Part shown: positions 34,557 through 41,846 of the stretch, piece after piece
Numbering within the stretch: the stretch's first letter is position 1
How the letters are laid out: every line of letters begins with the position of its first letter
Origin: CAVTWH01 sp963850915
Lineage (GTDB): Bacteria > Actinomycetota > Actinomycetes > Mycobacteriales > Micromonosporaceae
DNA: 64,000 bases
Direction: 5' to 3'
NCBI GenBank assembly: GCA_963850915.1
Contig: CAWKND010000007.1
Coordinates: 62,001-126,000 of the forward strand
Notes under the pieces: generated by a model
Seen by the model: the letters and a program-made list of their open reading frames with translations, nothing else
What the model was told of the DNA's origin: nothing
The model's database searches: none
Translations under genes and position numbers: made by a program

Positions 34557-35856
34557 CGGCTGGCTCCCCTCGGGCCGGTGGCAGTAGCGGCTCGGCAGTG
34601 GCAGTGGCAGTAGCGGCAGCAGTGGCCGCAGCGCGGCGGGCAGCGAGTTGGCGCAGCGCGGCGCTCCGGTCGTACGGCGCCTCGCTGCGGTTCTCCGGCA
34701 ACCCGGTCAGGTACGCCTCGAACGCGCCCTCGTCCAGCCCGGCGACGAAGGCGCCCGCCGCCGTGCGCGCATGCCGGGCCGCGTCCCGGTACGCGACCGG
34801 GTCGGCGTACCAGCGCTCCAGAGCCGCCCGCCACGGGCGCAGATCCTGTTCCGGGATCTCCGGTACCGGCCGGTCCGGGCGTTCGTCGACCCGGTACCGG
34901 GTCACCGGGCGTACCGGGATCGCGCCGTCGGTGCCGAGCTTCGCCTCGACCAGCCCGGCGACTGCCGAGGCCAGTACCGGGATGCCGCGCAGCATCGCCT
35001 CGACGCAGGTGTAGCCGAACGTCTCGTCCCACAGCGACGGCATCAGCAGTACGCCGGCGCCGGCCAGTACCCGGTCGATGTCGTCGTCCGGGGGCACGAT
35101 CCGGATGTTCGGCCGGCTGGCCAGCGCTGCCCGGTCCTCGGCGAGCGTGCCCCAGGTGGGCACGGCCCGGAACGAGCGCTCCGGGTACGCGTCCGCCAGC
35201 CCGAGCAGGATCGGCAGACCCTTGTACCCGCACGGGTTCACCATGGTCACGTCCCCGCCGAAGCAACCCAGGACGGGGTATGGTCCGCGGCCGTACACCG
35301 GTGGGTGCAGCACTGTGGCGTCGACGCCGCCGTACGCGCGGACGTACTCCCGGGCGGCGTGGCTGACCGCGACCGTGCCGCGTACCCGGCTGAGCATCCG
35401 GGTACCGGCCGCGCTCGGGTAGAACGCGCCCGGCCCGTACGGCAACTGCTGCAGCGTGTGCACGATGTGGACGATCCGGTCCGGGGTGGCCGCGCTGGCC
35501 GCGCCGAGTACCACGTGACCCGGGTCGTCGGACGGCACCACGGTGTGGTCCGGGCGCAGTGTCGCGGCGACCGTCCTGATGGTGGCCGGCAGCCGGTTGG
35601 CCGCACGGACCGCGTGTACGGTCACCCCGGCGTACCGGTACACCAGGGTGTCGGGTCGATCCGCGACGATCTCGGCGCCGCGCGCGAGGACCGCGGCCAC
35701 CGGATCGCCGGCGGTACCCAACGCACCGGTCAGCGGGGCGACCACCGCGCACTCGTGTCCGCGCGCGGCCAACTGCTCCAGCAGCAGCCGGTTGGACCTG
35801 TTGGCGCCGCCGTGCGACGGCAGGTGGACGAGGTTCTGTGCCAGCAGTACCCGCAT
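34312..35856 (-). CDS. GT4-type glycosyltransferase, 3' end uncertain
   Basis: The N-terminus (MRVLLAQNLVHLPSHGGANR) and the GT-B donor-site region (AGVLLMPSLWDETFGYTCVEAMLRG, quoted as LLMPSLWDETFGYTC and EAMLRGIPVLAS) identify a GT4-like glycosyltransferase of about 430 residues. The open frame continues another 80 residues as low-quality Pro/Arg-rich sequence through the E1 gene. In another frame, a stop at 34553 would overlap the E1 ATG by 4 bp, as at other junctions here. A (GCCACT)n tract near 34590-34620 is a likely slip or error site, so the true end is probably near 34553. Acceptor and donor sugars are unknown. Confidence 0.8.
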   Translation of the reverse strand: MRVLLAQNLVHLPSHGGANRSNRLLLEQLAARGHECAVVAPLTGALGTAGDPVAAVLARGAEIVADRPDTLVYRYAGVTVHAVRAANRLPATIRTVAATLRPDHTVVPSDDPGHVVLGAASAATPDRIVHIVHTLQQLPYGPGAFYPSAAGTRMLSRVRGTVAVSHAAREYVRAYGGVDATVLHPPVYGRGPYPVLGCFGGDVTMVNPCGYKGLPILLGLADAYPERSFRAVPTWGTLAEDRAALASRPNIRIVPPDDDIDRVLAGAGVLLMPSLWDETFGYTCVEAMLRGIPVLASAVAGLVEAKLGTDGAIPVRPVTRYRVDERPDRPVPEIPEQDLRPWRAALERWYADPVAYRDAARHARTAAGAFVAGLDEGAFEAYLTGLPENRSEAPYDRSAALRQLAARRAAATAAATATATAEPLLPPARGEPADDPGRAPAAGPAGAHRSRHDAADPARRTGPAAAVRGGAHRRYHAHLPGPGARTGGGVRAARPARRGVQQPSRPRPLPGPYR

Positions 35857-35859
35857 CGA

Positions 35860-37146
35860 CTACCGACCGCCGGTCGGGGCCCGGGTCGCGTCCAGCCGCG
35901 CGTGCAGCCGCGCACGGTCGCGCGGCGAGAGCGCGCCGATCCGCTCGGCCAGACCGGTCCGCGCTTTCGCGATGCCCGCCCCGGCCAGCGCTTCCAATTG
36001 GGAAACGCAGGTGGGTACCCCGGTATCGAGCGAGTCGCGCACCTCCGCGGCCCGCGCCGGGTAACCCTCGTCGCGCAGCGCAGCGTCGACCTCGGCGACC
36101 ACAGCGGCCGGGTCGAGCCGGTACACCGCCCGGGCCAGGCCGCACCGGGCCAGCCGGGCCGCGTTATCGGGCCGGTCGATGCCGTCGGCGAGCAACACCT
36201 GGGGGGTACCGGCGGCGAGCGCGCGCACGGCAGTGCCTATGCCACCGTGGTGGACGATCGCTGCGGCCTGTGGCAGCACCTTGGCGTACGGCAGCCGAGG
36301 CCGCCAGTCCACAGTGGACGGCAGCTGGGCAGGCAGCAGGTCGCGGTGGCGTACCACCAGTACGGTCGGCCAGCCGCCGGCCGCCGCCGCGTCGACCAGC
36401 GTGCGGTAGTAAGCGGCGTCGAGCATCCGGCCGGTACCGCCGGTCGCGATCACCGTACCCGGCGCGAGGTGGATGTCGGCGGTCTCCGCAGCGCCGGCCG
36501 GTTCGGCATCGGCCAGCGGGAAGCCGACCGTGGCGACCCGACCCGGCGCGCGTGGTCCGGCCCGGTCGAACCACTCCGGCCACAGCCCGATCTCGGCGTC
36601 GGCGCCGGCGAACCAGGCCGCCCAGTCGCGGATCGGCGGCCGGCCGAGGTCGGCCCGGATCGCGTCGAACCCTTGGTACAGCTCGGTTGCGTATGTGTGG
36701 GCGGCAACCGGAGCCGCCATCACCTGCGTCGGCGACAGCGCTATCCAGGCCGAGGGCGCGCCGGTCAGCTCCGCCGCGAAGCGTACCGACACGCCCGAGG
36801 TGTGCCGCCCGACGTACACGGTCCGGCCCGGCTCGTGGCGGCGTAGCAGCTCCCGGCACTCGGCGGCGATCTGTCCGAACTGGCCGGTCCGCCGGTAGAA
36901 CTCCGCCCAGCCGATCCGCGCCGGGCCGGTACCCAGTAGCTGCGCGGTCGCTGCCAGGGTTGCCTCGAAAGCCGCCTCGTCGTCGATCGGTGCGAAGTCC
37001 AGGCCGGCCCGGGCGGCAGCCGGCGCGTACGGGGCATGGGTCAGCAGCGCGACCCGGTGCCCGCGGGTAGCCAGCGCAGCCCCGATGCGGACAAACGGCA
37101 GTACGTCGCCGTCGCTGCCGTGGGTGACCATCAAGTAGTGCGTCAT
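35860..37146 (-). CDS. GT1-type (UGT-like) glycosyltransferase, copy 1
   Basis: This 428-residue GT-B enzyme starts MTHYLMVTHGSDGDVLPFVRIG and has the C-terminal nucleotide-sugar site (WRPRLPYAKVLPQAAAIVHHGG, i.e. the LPQAAAIVHHGGIGT core) of macrolide/glycopeptide-type glycosyltransferases. It shares its N-terminus and the segment GLWPEWFDRAGP with the GT1 at 49640, so they are paralogues, suggesting the two blocks belong to one pathway. It lies 3 bp from the ACP and 3 bp from the GT4. It should transfer a sugar to the peptide or lipid product. Confidence 0.9.
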   Translation of the reverse strand: MTHYLMVTHGSDGDVLPFVRIGAALATRGHRVALLTHAPYAPAAARAGLDFAPIDDEAAFEATLAATAQLLGTGPARIGWAEFYRRTGQFGQIAAECRELLRRHEPGRTVYVGRHTSGVSVRFAAELTGAPSAWIALSPTQVMAAPVAAHTYATELYQGFDAIRADLGRPPIRDWAAWFAGADAEIGLWPEWFDRAGPRAPGRVATVGFPLADAEPAGAAETADIHLAPGTVIATGGTGRMLDAAYYRTLVDAAAAGGWPTVLVVRHRDLLPAQLPSTVDWRPRLPYAKVLPQAAAIVHHGGIGTAVRALAAGTPQVLLADGIDRPDNAARLARCGLARAVYRLDPAAVVAEVDAALRDEGYPARAAEVRDSLDTGVPTCVSQLEALAGAGIAKARTGLAERIGALSPRDRARLHARLDATRAPTGGR

Positions 37147-37149
37147 CGG

Positions 37150-37470
37150 TTAGGCGTTCTCGGCGAGCAGCGCGCGGATCTCATCGTCGGACAGGTCGGC
37201 GAGGTCGGCCATGATGGCGTCCAGTTCGCCGTCCCCGGCGCTGGCGACGAGTGCCTCCTCGATGGCCCGCACCGTCACGGACACCGTGAACCCCTCGCCG
37301 AACAGCCGGTCAACGGGCAGCTCCACGCCGTACGCGTCGTGTACAGCGGCGAGGAACCGCACCATGGTCAGCGAGGTACCGCCCGCGTCGAAGAAGTCGA
37401 CGTCCGGACCGGACGGAGCGGTGCCCAGGTACTCCGTCCAGATGCCAGTGACCGTGGCCAGCGTGCTCAC
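37150..37470 (-). CDS. Acyl/peptidyl carrier protein heading the NRPS operon
   Basis: This 106-residue carrier protein has the 4'-phosphopantetheine site DFFDAGGTSLTMV (Ser33) followed by the usual helices and an acidic tail. I prefer the GTG at 37470, preceded by GGGGGA, over an ATG at 37560. The longer form would place the promoter -10 and the operator inside the coding region. It is the first gene of the eight-gene leftward operon. It may carry the E2-derived acyl group or an aminoacyl unit. The PPTase at 62.2 kb could activate it. Confidence 0.88.
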   Translation of the reverse strand: MSTLATVTGIWTEYLGTAPSGPDVDFFDAGGTSLTMVRFLAAVHDAYGVELPVDRLFGEGFTVSVTVRAIEEALVASAGDGELDAIMADLADLSDDEIRALLAENA

Positions 37471-37509
37471 GCATCCCCCGTAGCGATCGGCACTGTAATT
37501 GCGAATTCG

Positions 37510-37523
37510 TGGGAGCGCTCCCA
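37510..37523. promoter_or_regulatory. Perfect CebR/CelR-type operator
   Basis: TGGGAGCGCTCCCA is a perfect 14-bp palindrome identical to the operator bound by the LacI-family cellobiose/cello-oligosaccharide repressors CebR (Streptomyces) and CelR (Thermobifida). It lies between the predicted -10 (37538-37543) and the ACP start (37470), at about +8 to +21, where a bound repressor would block transcription. Confidence 0.75.
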
Positions 37524-37537
37524 GCGATTCAAGAATC

Positions 37538-37567
37538 ATTTCATCAGCGTCTTTCGTCATTTGTCAA
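37538..37567 (-). promoter_or_regulatory. Predicted promoter of the NRPS operon
   Basis: On the minus strand, TTGACA (37567-37562) is followed after 18 bp by TGAAAT (37543-37538). This gives a full -35 match and a 4/6 -10 match, 68 bp upstream of the GTG and just upstream of the operator. The surrounding DNA is locally AT-rich. Confidence 0.5.
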
Positions 37568-38042
37568 TAACGTCGCACGAACTTGACCGCCTCCCGAGGT
37601 GGCACCGGGAAACTTTCACAGAAGCCGCTCTGGCAAACGATCACAGCCGCGCGACAGCCGGCAGCGAGCAGCGCTTCGAGGTCGGTTTCGATAGAGCGGG
37701 TCAGGCTCGTACGTCGCTCGGACGAGACTCGGGCGCCGCTCCGTCTCAGCGGGCGAATCGCTGTCCGGCCGGCTCATCGAGTGAGCGCTAACTCGGGACT
37801 GATCAGTACCGAGTATCGACAGCGGGCCGACTGTCCACTTCCGGCCGCGCGGGCCACTGGGGACTCCGGGCCTCGCGCGCGTTCCCCGGTCACGACGGCG
37901 CAAGCCCGCTGGTAGCACGGAATCCGCAGGCCGCAGCAAGTTCCACGCAGCGACGTGCGTCCGCATGACGCCGCCGCCGCGGTCGGGCGCACGGTCAATC
38001 GACCGTTGCGAATACAGATCAGGGCCGCCGAACGTCTCTGGC
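37568..38042. other. Non-coding spacer, nothing firm seen
   Basis: About 475 bp without a convincing gene. It is AT-richer near the NRPS promoter and becomes GC-rich toward the small frame at 38043. I find no repeat, tRNA or transposase remnant. Confidence 0.5.
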
Positions 38043-38168
38043 GTGAAGTTCCACAGCGTGTTGACCGTCTCGCTCAACTTCAAGGGCACCATCACCCACG
38101 TCATCAACGACACGGGTGCGACCACGCCATCGGGTACCACACCGGTCAACGTGATCAACTACCCGTGA
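38043..38168 (+). CDS. Short frame followed by a terminator (small protein or gene remnant)
   Basis: The 41-residue peptide starting VKFHSVLTVSLNFKGTITH and ending NVINYP has near-perfect GC third-position bias and is followed 12 bp later by a strong hairpin. No clear RBS precedes the GTG. The high beta-strand content looks like the last part of a secreted or structural protein, so a deletion remnant is as likely as a genuine small protein. No family is recognised. Confidence 0.4.
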   Translation: MKFHSVLTVSLNFKGTITHVINDTGATTPSGTTPVNVINYP

Positions 38169-38180
38169 GCTGACGAAATC

Positions 38181-38212
38181 CGATCGGGCGGGCCGTTCGG
38201 CCCGCCCGATCG
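38181..38212 (+). terminator. Perfect 14-bp stem terminator
   Basis: CGATCGGGCGGGCC pairs perfectly with its complement around a GTTC loop, directly after the small frame ending at 38168. Confidence 0.8.
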
Positions 38213-38311
38213 GGGCAGCACAGCGCAGACCTCCGAATGGCACGCCGCGTGTCGGTAGCCCGATAGCGCCGTCCTCCTGGCACGGGAACGATGACGCACA
38301 GGAGGTGAACG

Positions 38312-38623
38312 ATGACAGAGAGCGAAAACATCACTCGTGTACGCGTCATCGCGGCAGACGTCGACACCCTGCGCCGTGCGCTGCGTGAGTACCGGTCCAC
38401 AGTGGCCGGCGGGGTACGACAGGACGCGGACGGCCGGGTCGGGGTAGACGCCTACCTGCGCCAGGACCAACTGGAGCAGCTGCGCGGCATGCCGGTGGAG
38501 GTGGAGGTCGTCACTGACGAGACGGCACTCGGCCAGGAGCGGCAGGCCGAGGTCGGCGAAGGCAACCGGTACGAGGACGGCTCGGTGCCCCGCGGCCTGG
38601 GCGACCTGGCGGGGGGCGAGTAA
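38312..38623 (+). CDS. Small hypothetical partner of the carboxypeptidase
   Basis: This 103-residue acidic protein starts at an ATG after GGAGGTG (CACAGGAGGTGAACG). It has ITRVRVIAADVDTLRRALRE and a Val-rich strand MPVEVEVVTDE. The TAA shares one base with the ATG of the M14 carboxypeptidase (TAATG), so the two are coupled. I do not recognise a domain; a regulatory or propeptide-like role for the peptidase is possible because neither protein has a signal peptide. Confidence 0.75.
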   Translation: MTESENITRVRVIAADVDTLRRALREYRSTVAGGVRQDADGRVGVDAYLRQDQLEQLRGMPVEVEVVTDETALGQERQAEVGEGNRYEDGSVPRGLGDLAGGE

Positions 38624-39828
38624 TGCCCTACCTCAACGTCAACGAGGTCGACAACGCCGTGGTGAACCTGGCGCTGGCGTACCCGGGGATCAGCCAGCTC
38701 GTGCCACTGCCCAACGCGAGCGTGAACGGTCGGGCGTGCAACGCGATACAACTCGGTACCGGCGCGCCGGGTACCCGGGACGCGGTCGTCCTGACCGGAG
38801 GTGTGCACGCCCGCGAGTGGGGTGGCTGCGACATCCTTGTCTACCTCGCCGCCGACCTGCTCGACGCCTACCAGTCGAACTCCGGCCTCACCTACGGGCA
38901 CATGACGTTCACCGCCCACGAGATCAGGACGCTGCTGGACACCGTCCACATCGTCATCTTCCCGATGGTCAACCCCGACGGTCGCCACCACAGCCAGACG
39001 CAGTACTACATGTGGCGCAAGAACCGCCAGCCGAGCGCCTGCCCCCACGCCTGGCACGACGGGGTGGACATCAACCGCAACTTCGACTTCCTGTTCGACT
39101 TCGCCGCCGCGTTCGATCCCAACTCGGACGTGAGCGTCACCGACGTACAGTGCGGCCACGACACGGATGTCTACCAGGGCGCGGGCGCGTTCTCCGAACC
39201 GGAGAGCACGAACGTGCAGTGGCTGCTGGACCAGTACACCCAGACCCGGTGGTACGTCGACGTACACAGCTACGGCAAAACGATCATGTACAGCTGGGGT
39301 GACGACGTCAATCAGAGCGGCGCTCCGGCAATGAACTTCAACAACCCGGCGTACGACGGGACCCGGGGAGTCAACCATCCCCTGACCTATGGCGAGTACA
39401 TCTCGCTGGGCGATCTCGGTACCGTGCAGGGGCTCGCCGCCGCGTTCCAAGCTGCGCTCCAGCCCGTCCGGGGAACTGTCTACACCGCAAAACCCTCATT
39501 CGATCTGTACCCCACCTGCGGCGCGGCGGACGACTACACCTTCTCCCGTCATGTGAACAACCCCGTGAGCAAGGCGTACTCCTTCACCGTCGAGTTCGGC
39601 AGCGCGTTCGCCGAGCCGTGGGCCTTCATGCCGGACATCATCCGGGACGTCGACGCCGGACTGATCGGCCTGTGCCTGGCAGCCGCCGCAACGGCGGTTG
39701 TCGTCCCCGCGCAGGGTGGTCCACCCGCGCAGGGCGGTGGGAGCGCAGCCCTGACCAGTCTGCCCGCCAAGAGCGGTCTGCCCGTCCAGGACGGCCCGCC
39801 GGCCCAGGACCTCCAGGACGCCGACTGA
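38623..39828 (+). CDS. M14-family zinc carboxypeptidase without signal peptide
   Basis: This 401-residue metallopeptidase has the M14 zinc and catalytic residues: GGVHAREWGG (HxxE), DGVDINRNFDF (substrate-binding Arg), YVDVHSYG (third zinc ligand) and FTVEFGSAF (catalytic Glu). It removes C-terminal residues from peptides. Unlike secreted M14 enzymes it has no N-terminal signal or propeptide. The C-terminal 60 residues are a Pro/Gly/Ala-rich low-complexity tail with AQGGPPAQGGG repeats. It is coupled to the 103-residue protein upstream. A role in processing an intracellular peptide is plausible. Confidence 0.9.
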   Translation: MPYLNVNEVDNAVVNLALAYPGISQLVPLPNASVNGRACNAIQLGTGAPGTRDAVVLTGGVHAREWGGCDILVYLAADLLDAYQSNSGLTYGHMTFTAHEIRTLLDTVHIVIFPMVNPDGRHHSQTQYYMWRKNRQPSACPHAWHDGVDINRNFDFLFDFAAAFDPNSDVSVTDVQCGHDTDVYQGAGAFSEPESTNVQWLLDQYTQTRWYVDVHSYGKTIMYSWGDDVNQSGAPAMNFNNPAYDGTRGVNHPLTYGEYISLGDLGTVQGLAAAFQAALQPVRGTVYTAKPSFDLYPTCGAADDYTFSRHVNNPVSKAYSFTVEFGSAFAEPWAFMPDIIRDVDAGLIGLCLAAAATAVVVPAQGGPPAQGGGSAALTSLPAKSGLPVQDGPPAQDLQDAD

Positions 39829-39845
39829 CAGCTTGGAGCGTACGA

Positions 39846-39875
39846 GGCCGCTCACGGACCAGACCGTGGGCGGCC
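39846..39875 (+). terminator. Hairpin after the carboxypeptidase
   Basis: GGCCGCTCACGG (39846-39857) pairs with CCGTGGGCGGCC (39864-39875) with one G-T pair around a 6-base loop, 17 bp after the carboxypeptidase stop. Confidence 0.65.
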
Positions 39876-39960
39876 GGTACGCCGTCAGCCAGCCGATCGC
39901 GGTTTGTCGAATGCCGCCAACCCCAGAGGCGGCGCTGAGGTGAGCGGGCTGCGACCCGAT

Positions 39961-40305
39961 TCAGCCGACAACGCCGAGGACGGCGCGAACCGCGGCAATT
40001 ACCGGGGCACCGACCTCGCCGACGACCGTGGCGACGCCGGCGATGGCACTGAGCGCCCGGCGCAGCGTGCCCGGGTCCTGTTGCGGGCCGGCCGCCACGA
40101 CACGCATCTGCTCGTCAAGGGCCTGCCGGTCAGCGGTCGAGACCCGGGCGCGTAACTCGGTCACCGCCTGGATCAGCTCCTGAAGCGCGGCGCCCTGGTC
40201 AGCCGCACCGTAGTTGTTGATCTGCTGCCGCCCGATGGCGTTGTCGGACGCGTTGTACTGGTCACCACCGGCGTTGTACTGGTTACCACCGACATAGTTG
40301 GTCAT
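39961..40305 (-). CDS. Small protein with an N-terminal GNQYNAGGDQYN motif
   Basis: This 114-residue protein starts NYVGGNQYNAGGDQYNAS, followed by IGRQQINNYG, then a helical region (LQELIQAVTELRARV) and a hydrophobic C-terminus (VVGEVGAPVIAAVRAVLG). The N-terminal motif is repeated almost exactly at the C-terminus of the upstream gene product, with which it overlaps by 4 bp (ATGA). Asn/Gln/Gly repeats of this type form stacked beta structures in bacterial amyloid-signalling motifs; that link is inference. Confidence 0.7.
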   Translation of the reverse strand: MTNYVGGNQYNAGGDQYNASDNAIGRQQINNYGAADQGAALQELIQAVTELRARVSTADRQALDEQMRVVAAGPQQDPGTLRRALSAIAGVATVVGEVGAPVIAAVRAVLGVVG

Positions 40306-40850
40306 CCCACTCTCCCCGTCGCTCGGCCCGATGCGTTGTACTGGTCGCCGCCGGCGTTGTACTGGTTGCCGGAGACGTAGTTGTTGACGGTCTGGTGGAA
40401 TTGGGCGGCCGGCGACGTCGGGTTGTTGATCGCGTACACGATCCGTTCGACGAGCTGGTTCAGCAGCGCGCGGTCACTACTGACCAGGGCGCGGTGTGAG
40501 GCGGCCGAGGTCGAGATGACGAGCGCCCACAGCTTGCGCCGACCCAACACGATGAGCAGCCGGATGAACAGGATCAGGAGGATGACGCCAACGATCGCGC
40601 CGACCGCTTTGGTCGCCGTACTGGTCTGTTCGTCGGTGTCGAGTACCCCGCCGACAAACAGCGCCACCAGCGCGAAGACGCCCAGGAAGAGCCAGAGGAA
40701 AAAGAATCCAACAAACCTGGCGACCGCGCGACCCTTGCGGTAGACGAGTTCGACGGTGGAGACCCGGGCAATGTTGTGCAGCGGGTACGCCTCGGATCCC
40801 ACCCAGAGCACACGCTCACGTACCGCGATCTCAATGGTCTCGGTTTTCAT
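40302..40850 (-). CDS. Two-TM protein with a C-terminal GNQYNAGGDQYN motif (DUF6232-like)
   Basis: This 182-residue protein begins with a beta-rich cytoplasmic domain (VRERVLWVGSEAYPLHNIAR), then two membrane helices (FVGFFFLWLFLGVFALVALF and AIVGVILLILFIRLLIVL). A cytoplasmic domain follows and it ends in NYVSGNQYNAGGDQYNAS. The N-terminal part resembles DUF6232 proteins from memory. I chose the ATG at 40850 because upstream residues look non-coding. The shared motif with the next gene suggests the two products interact through it. Confidence 0.7.
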   Translation of the reverse strand: MKTETIEIAVRERVLWVGSEAYPLHNIARVSTVELVYRKGRAVARFVGFFFLWLFLGVFALVALFVGGVLDTDEQTSTATKAVGAIVGVILLILFIRLLIVLGRRKLWALVISTSAASHRALVSSDRALLNQLVERIVYAINNPTSPAAQFHQTVNNYVSGNQYNAGGDQYNASGRATGRVG

Positions 40851-41107
40851 GCAGGCGGCTCCCCCGGGCGCAGGCAATGCTCCGCACAGGATTGCGTACC
40901 CAGCGACGCCGGACAATGGAGTATCGGCGAATCACCGGAGCTCGGCGAGTCGGATCACGGACAACCGTGGCCATCCAGTTATGGCGTTCCGGCGTGCCGT
41001 CCCGGGCTGTGCGGCAACGTAGCAGTGGTGTGCGGAAGGCGGCGCCGCGGTCGGGTGGCGTACGCGCCGCGGTGTGTGTACGAGCGGAGCGGCTACAGGG
41101 GGCAGAG

Positions 41108-41557
41108 ATGAACAACAGTGACACGGCTGTACTGGATACCATCCGCGACGCGGTTGGTAATGCCGGTGCGGGTGGGGTGTTCGGCGAGCCGGTGAGCCGC
41201 AACGGAATCACGCTGCTGCCCGCTGCGAAGCTGAGCGGCGGCGGTGGGGGCGGCAGCGGCGAGGGCCGCCCGGCAACCGGAGGCGAGGACGAGCAGGGAG
41301 AGGCGACGGGTCGCGGAAATGGCGGCGGCTTCGGCGTTTCGGCCAAGCCGGTCGGTGCCTTCGTCATCAAGGATGACAGCGTCGACTGGCGGCCAGCGAT
41401 CGACCTCAACAAGGTGATCCTCGGCGGCCAGCTCGTCGCTGTCGCTGCGCTACTGACGATCCGCGCGATCGTCCAGGCCCGCAGCCGCCGTGCCTACATC
41501 GACGCGCTGCAGCGAGCAGAGGGACAGGTCAACACGCGTCGGGGACGGCGGGGGTAG
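41108..41557 (+). CDS. GerW/YtfJ-like sporulation protein
   Basis: This 149-residue protein has the GerW family layout: an N-terminal helix (DTAVLDTIRDAVG), GVFGEPVSRNGITLLPAAKL, a long Gly-rich loop (LSGGGGGGSGEG) and AKPVGAFVIKDDSVDWRPA near the C-terminal membrane-associated segment. Family members are linked to spore formation in Bacillus and occur widely in actinomycetes. It is not evidently part of the biosynthetic pathway. Confidence 0.85.
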   Translation: MNNSDTAVLDTIRDAVGNAGAGGVFGEPVSRNGITLLPAAKLSGGGGGGSGEGRPATGGEDEQGEATGRGNGGGFGVSAKPVGAFVIKDDSVDWRPAIDLNKVILGGQLVAVAALLTIRAIVQARSRRAYIDALQRAEGQVNTRRGRRG

Positions 41558-41589
41558 ACACTCAGCAGCTTGTCCCGCTCGCAGGCGAC

Positions 41590-41831
41590 AGGTGCGGCCC
41601 GCCCACCCGGCTTGATCCGGCCGACCAGCTGAGCCATCACCTCGCGGGTGAGCCGTGCCCGTCCTACCGTCCTGCGGACCAGGCGACTCCACCGCTGGTC
41701 GTGGTGATCGCCGCGGCGCCGGTGCGTGCGATGACGGCCGCACTCGCGGGGTCCCAGGCGTTCGGTAGCACCAAGGTGCGGTCATGAAGATTGCGCAGGG
41801 TCTGGGCAATACCTCGCTGAATGCTGTCCAT
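41590..41831 (-). pseudogene. Decayed isocitrate lyase/PEP-mutase family gene
   Basis: From the ATG at 41831 the frame reads TLVLPNAWDPASAAVIARTG and AAITTTSGGVAWSAG, the unmistakable start of ICL/PEP-mutase proteins. A TAG follows where the family has PDG. The continuation (LTREVMAQLVGRI) is shifted by one base, after which homology is lost. The full-length family is about 250-290 residues, so most of the gene is deleted. It lies just 3' of the sulfotransferase, at an insertion or deletion scar between the two blocks. Confidence 0.75.
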
Positions 41832-41846
41832 ATCTTGGCTTCTCGC

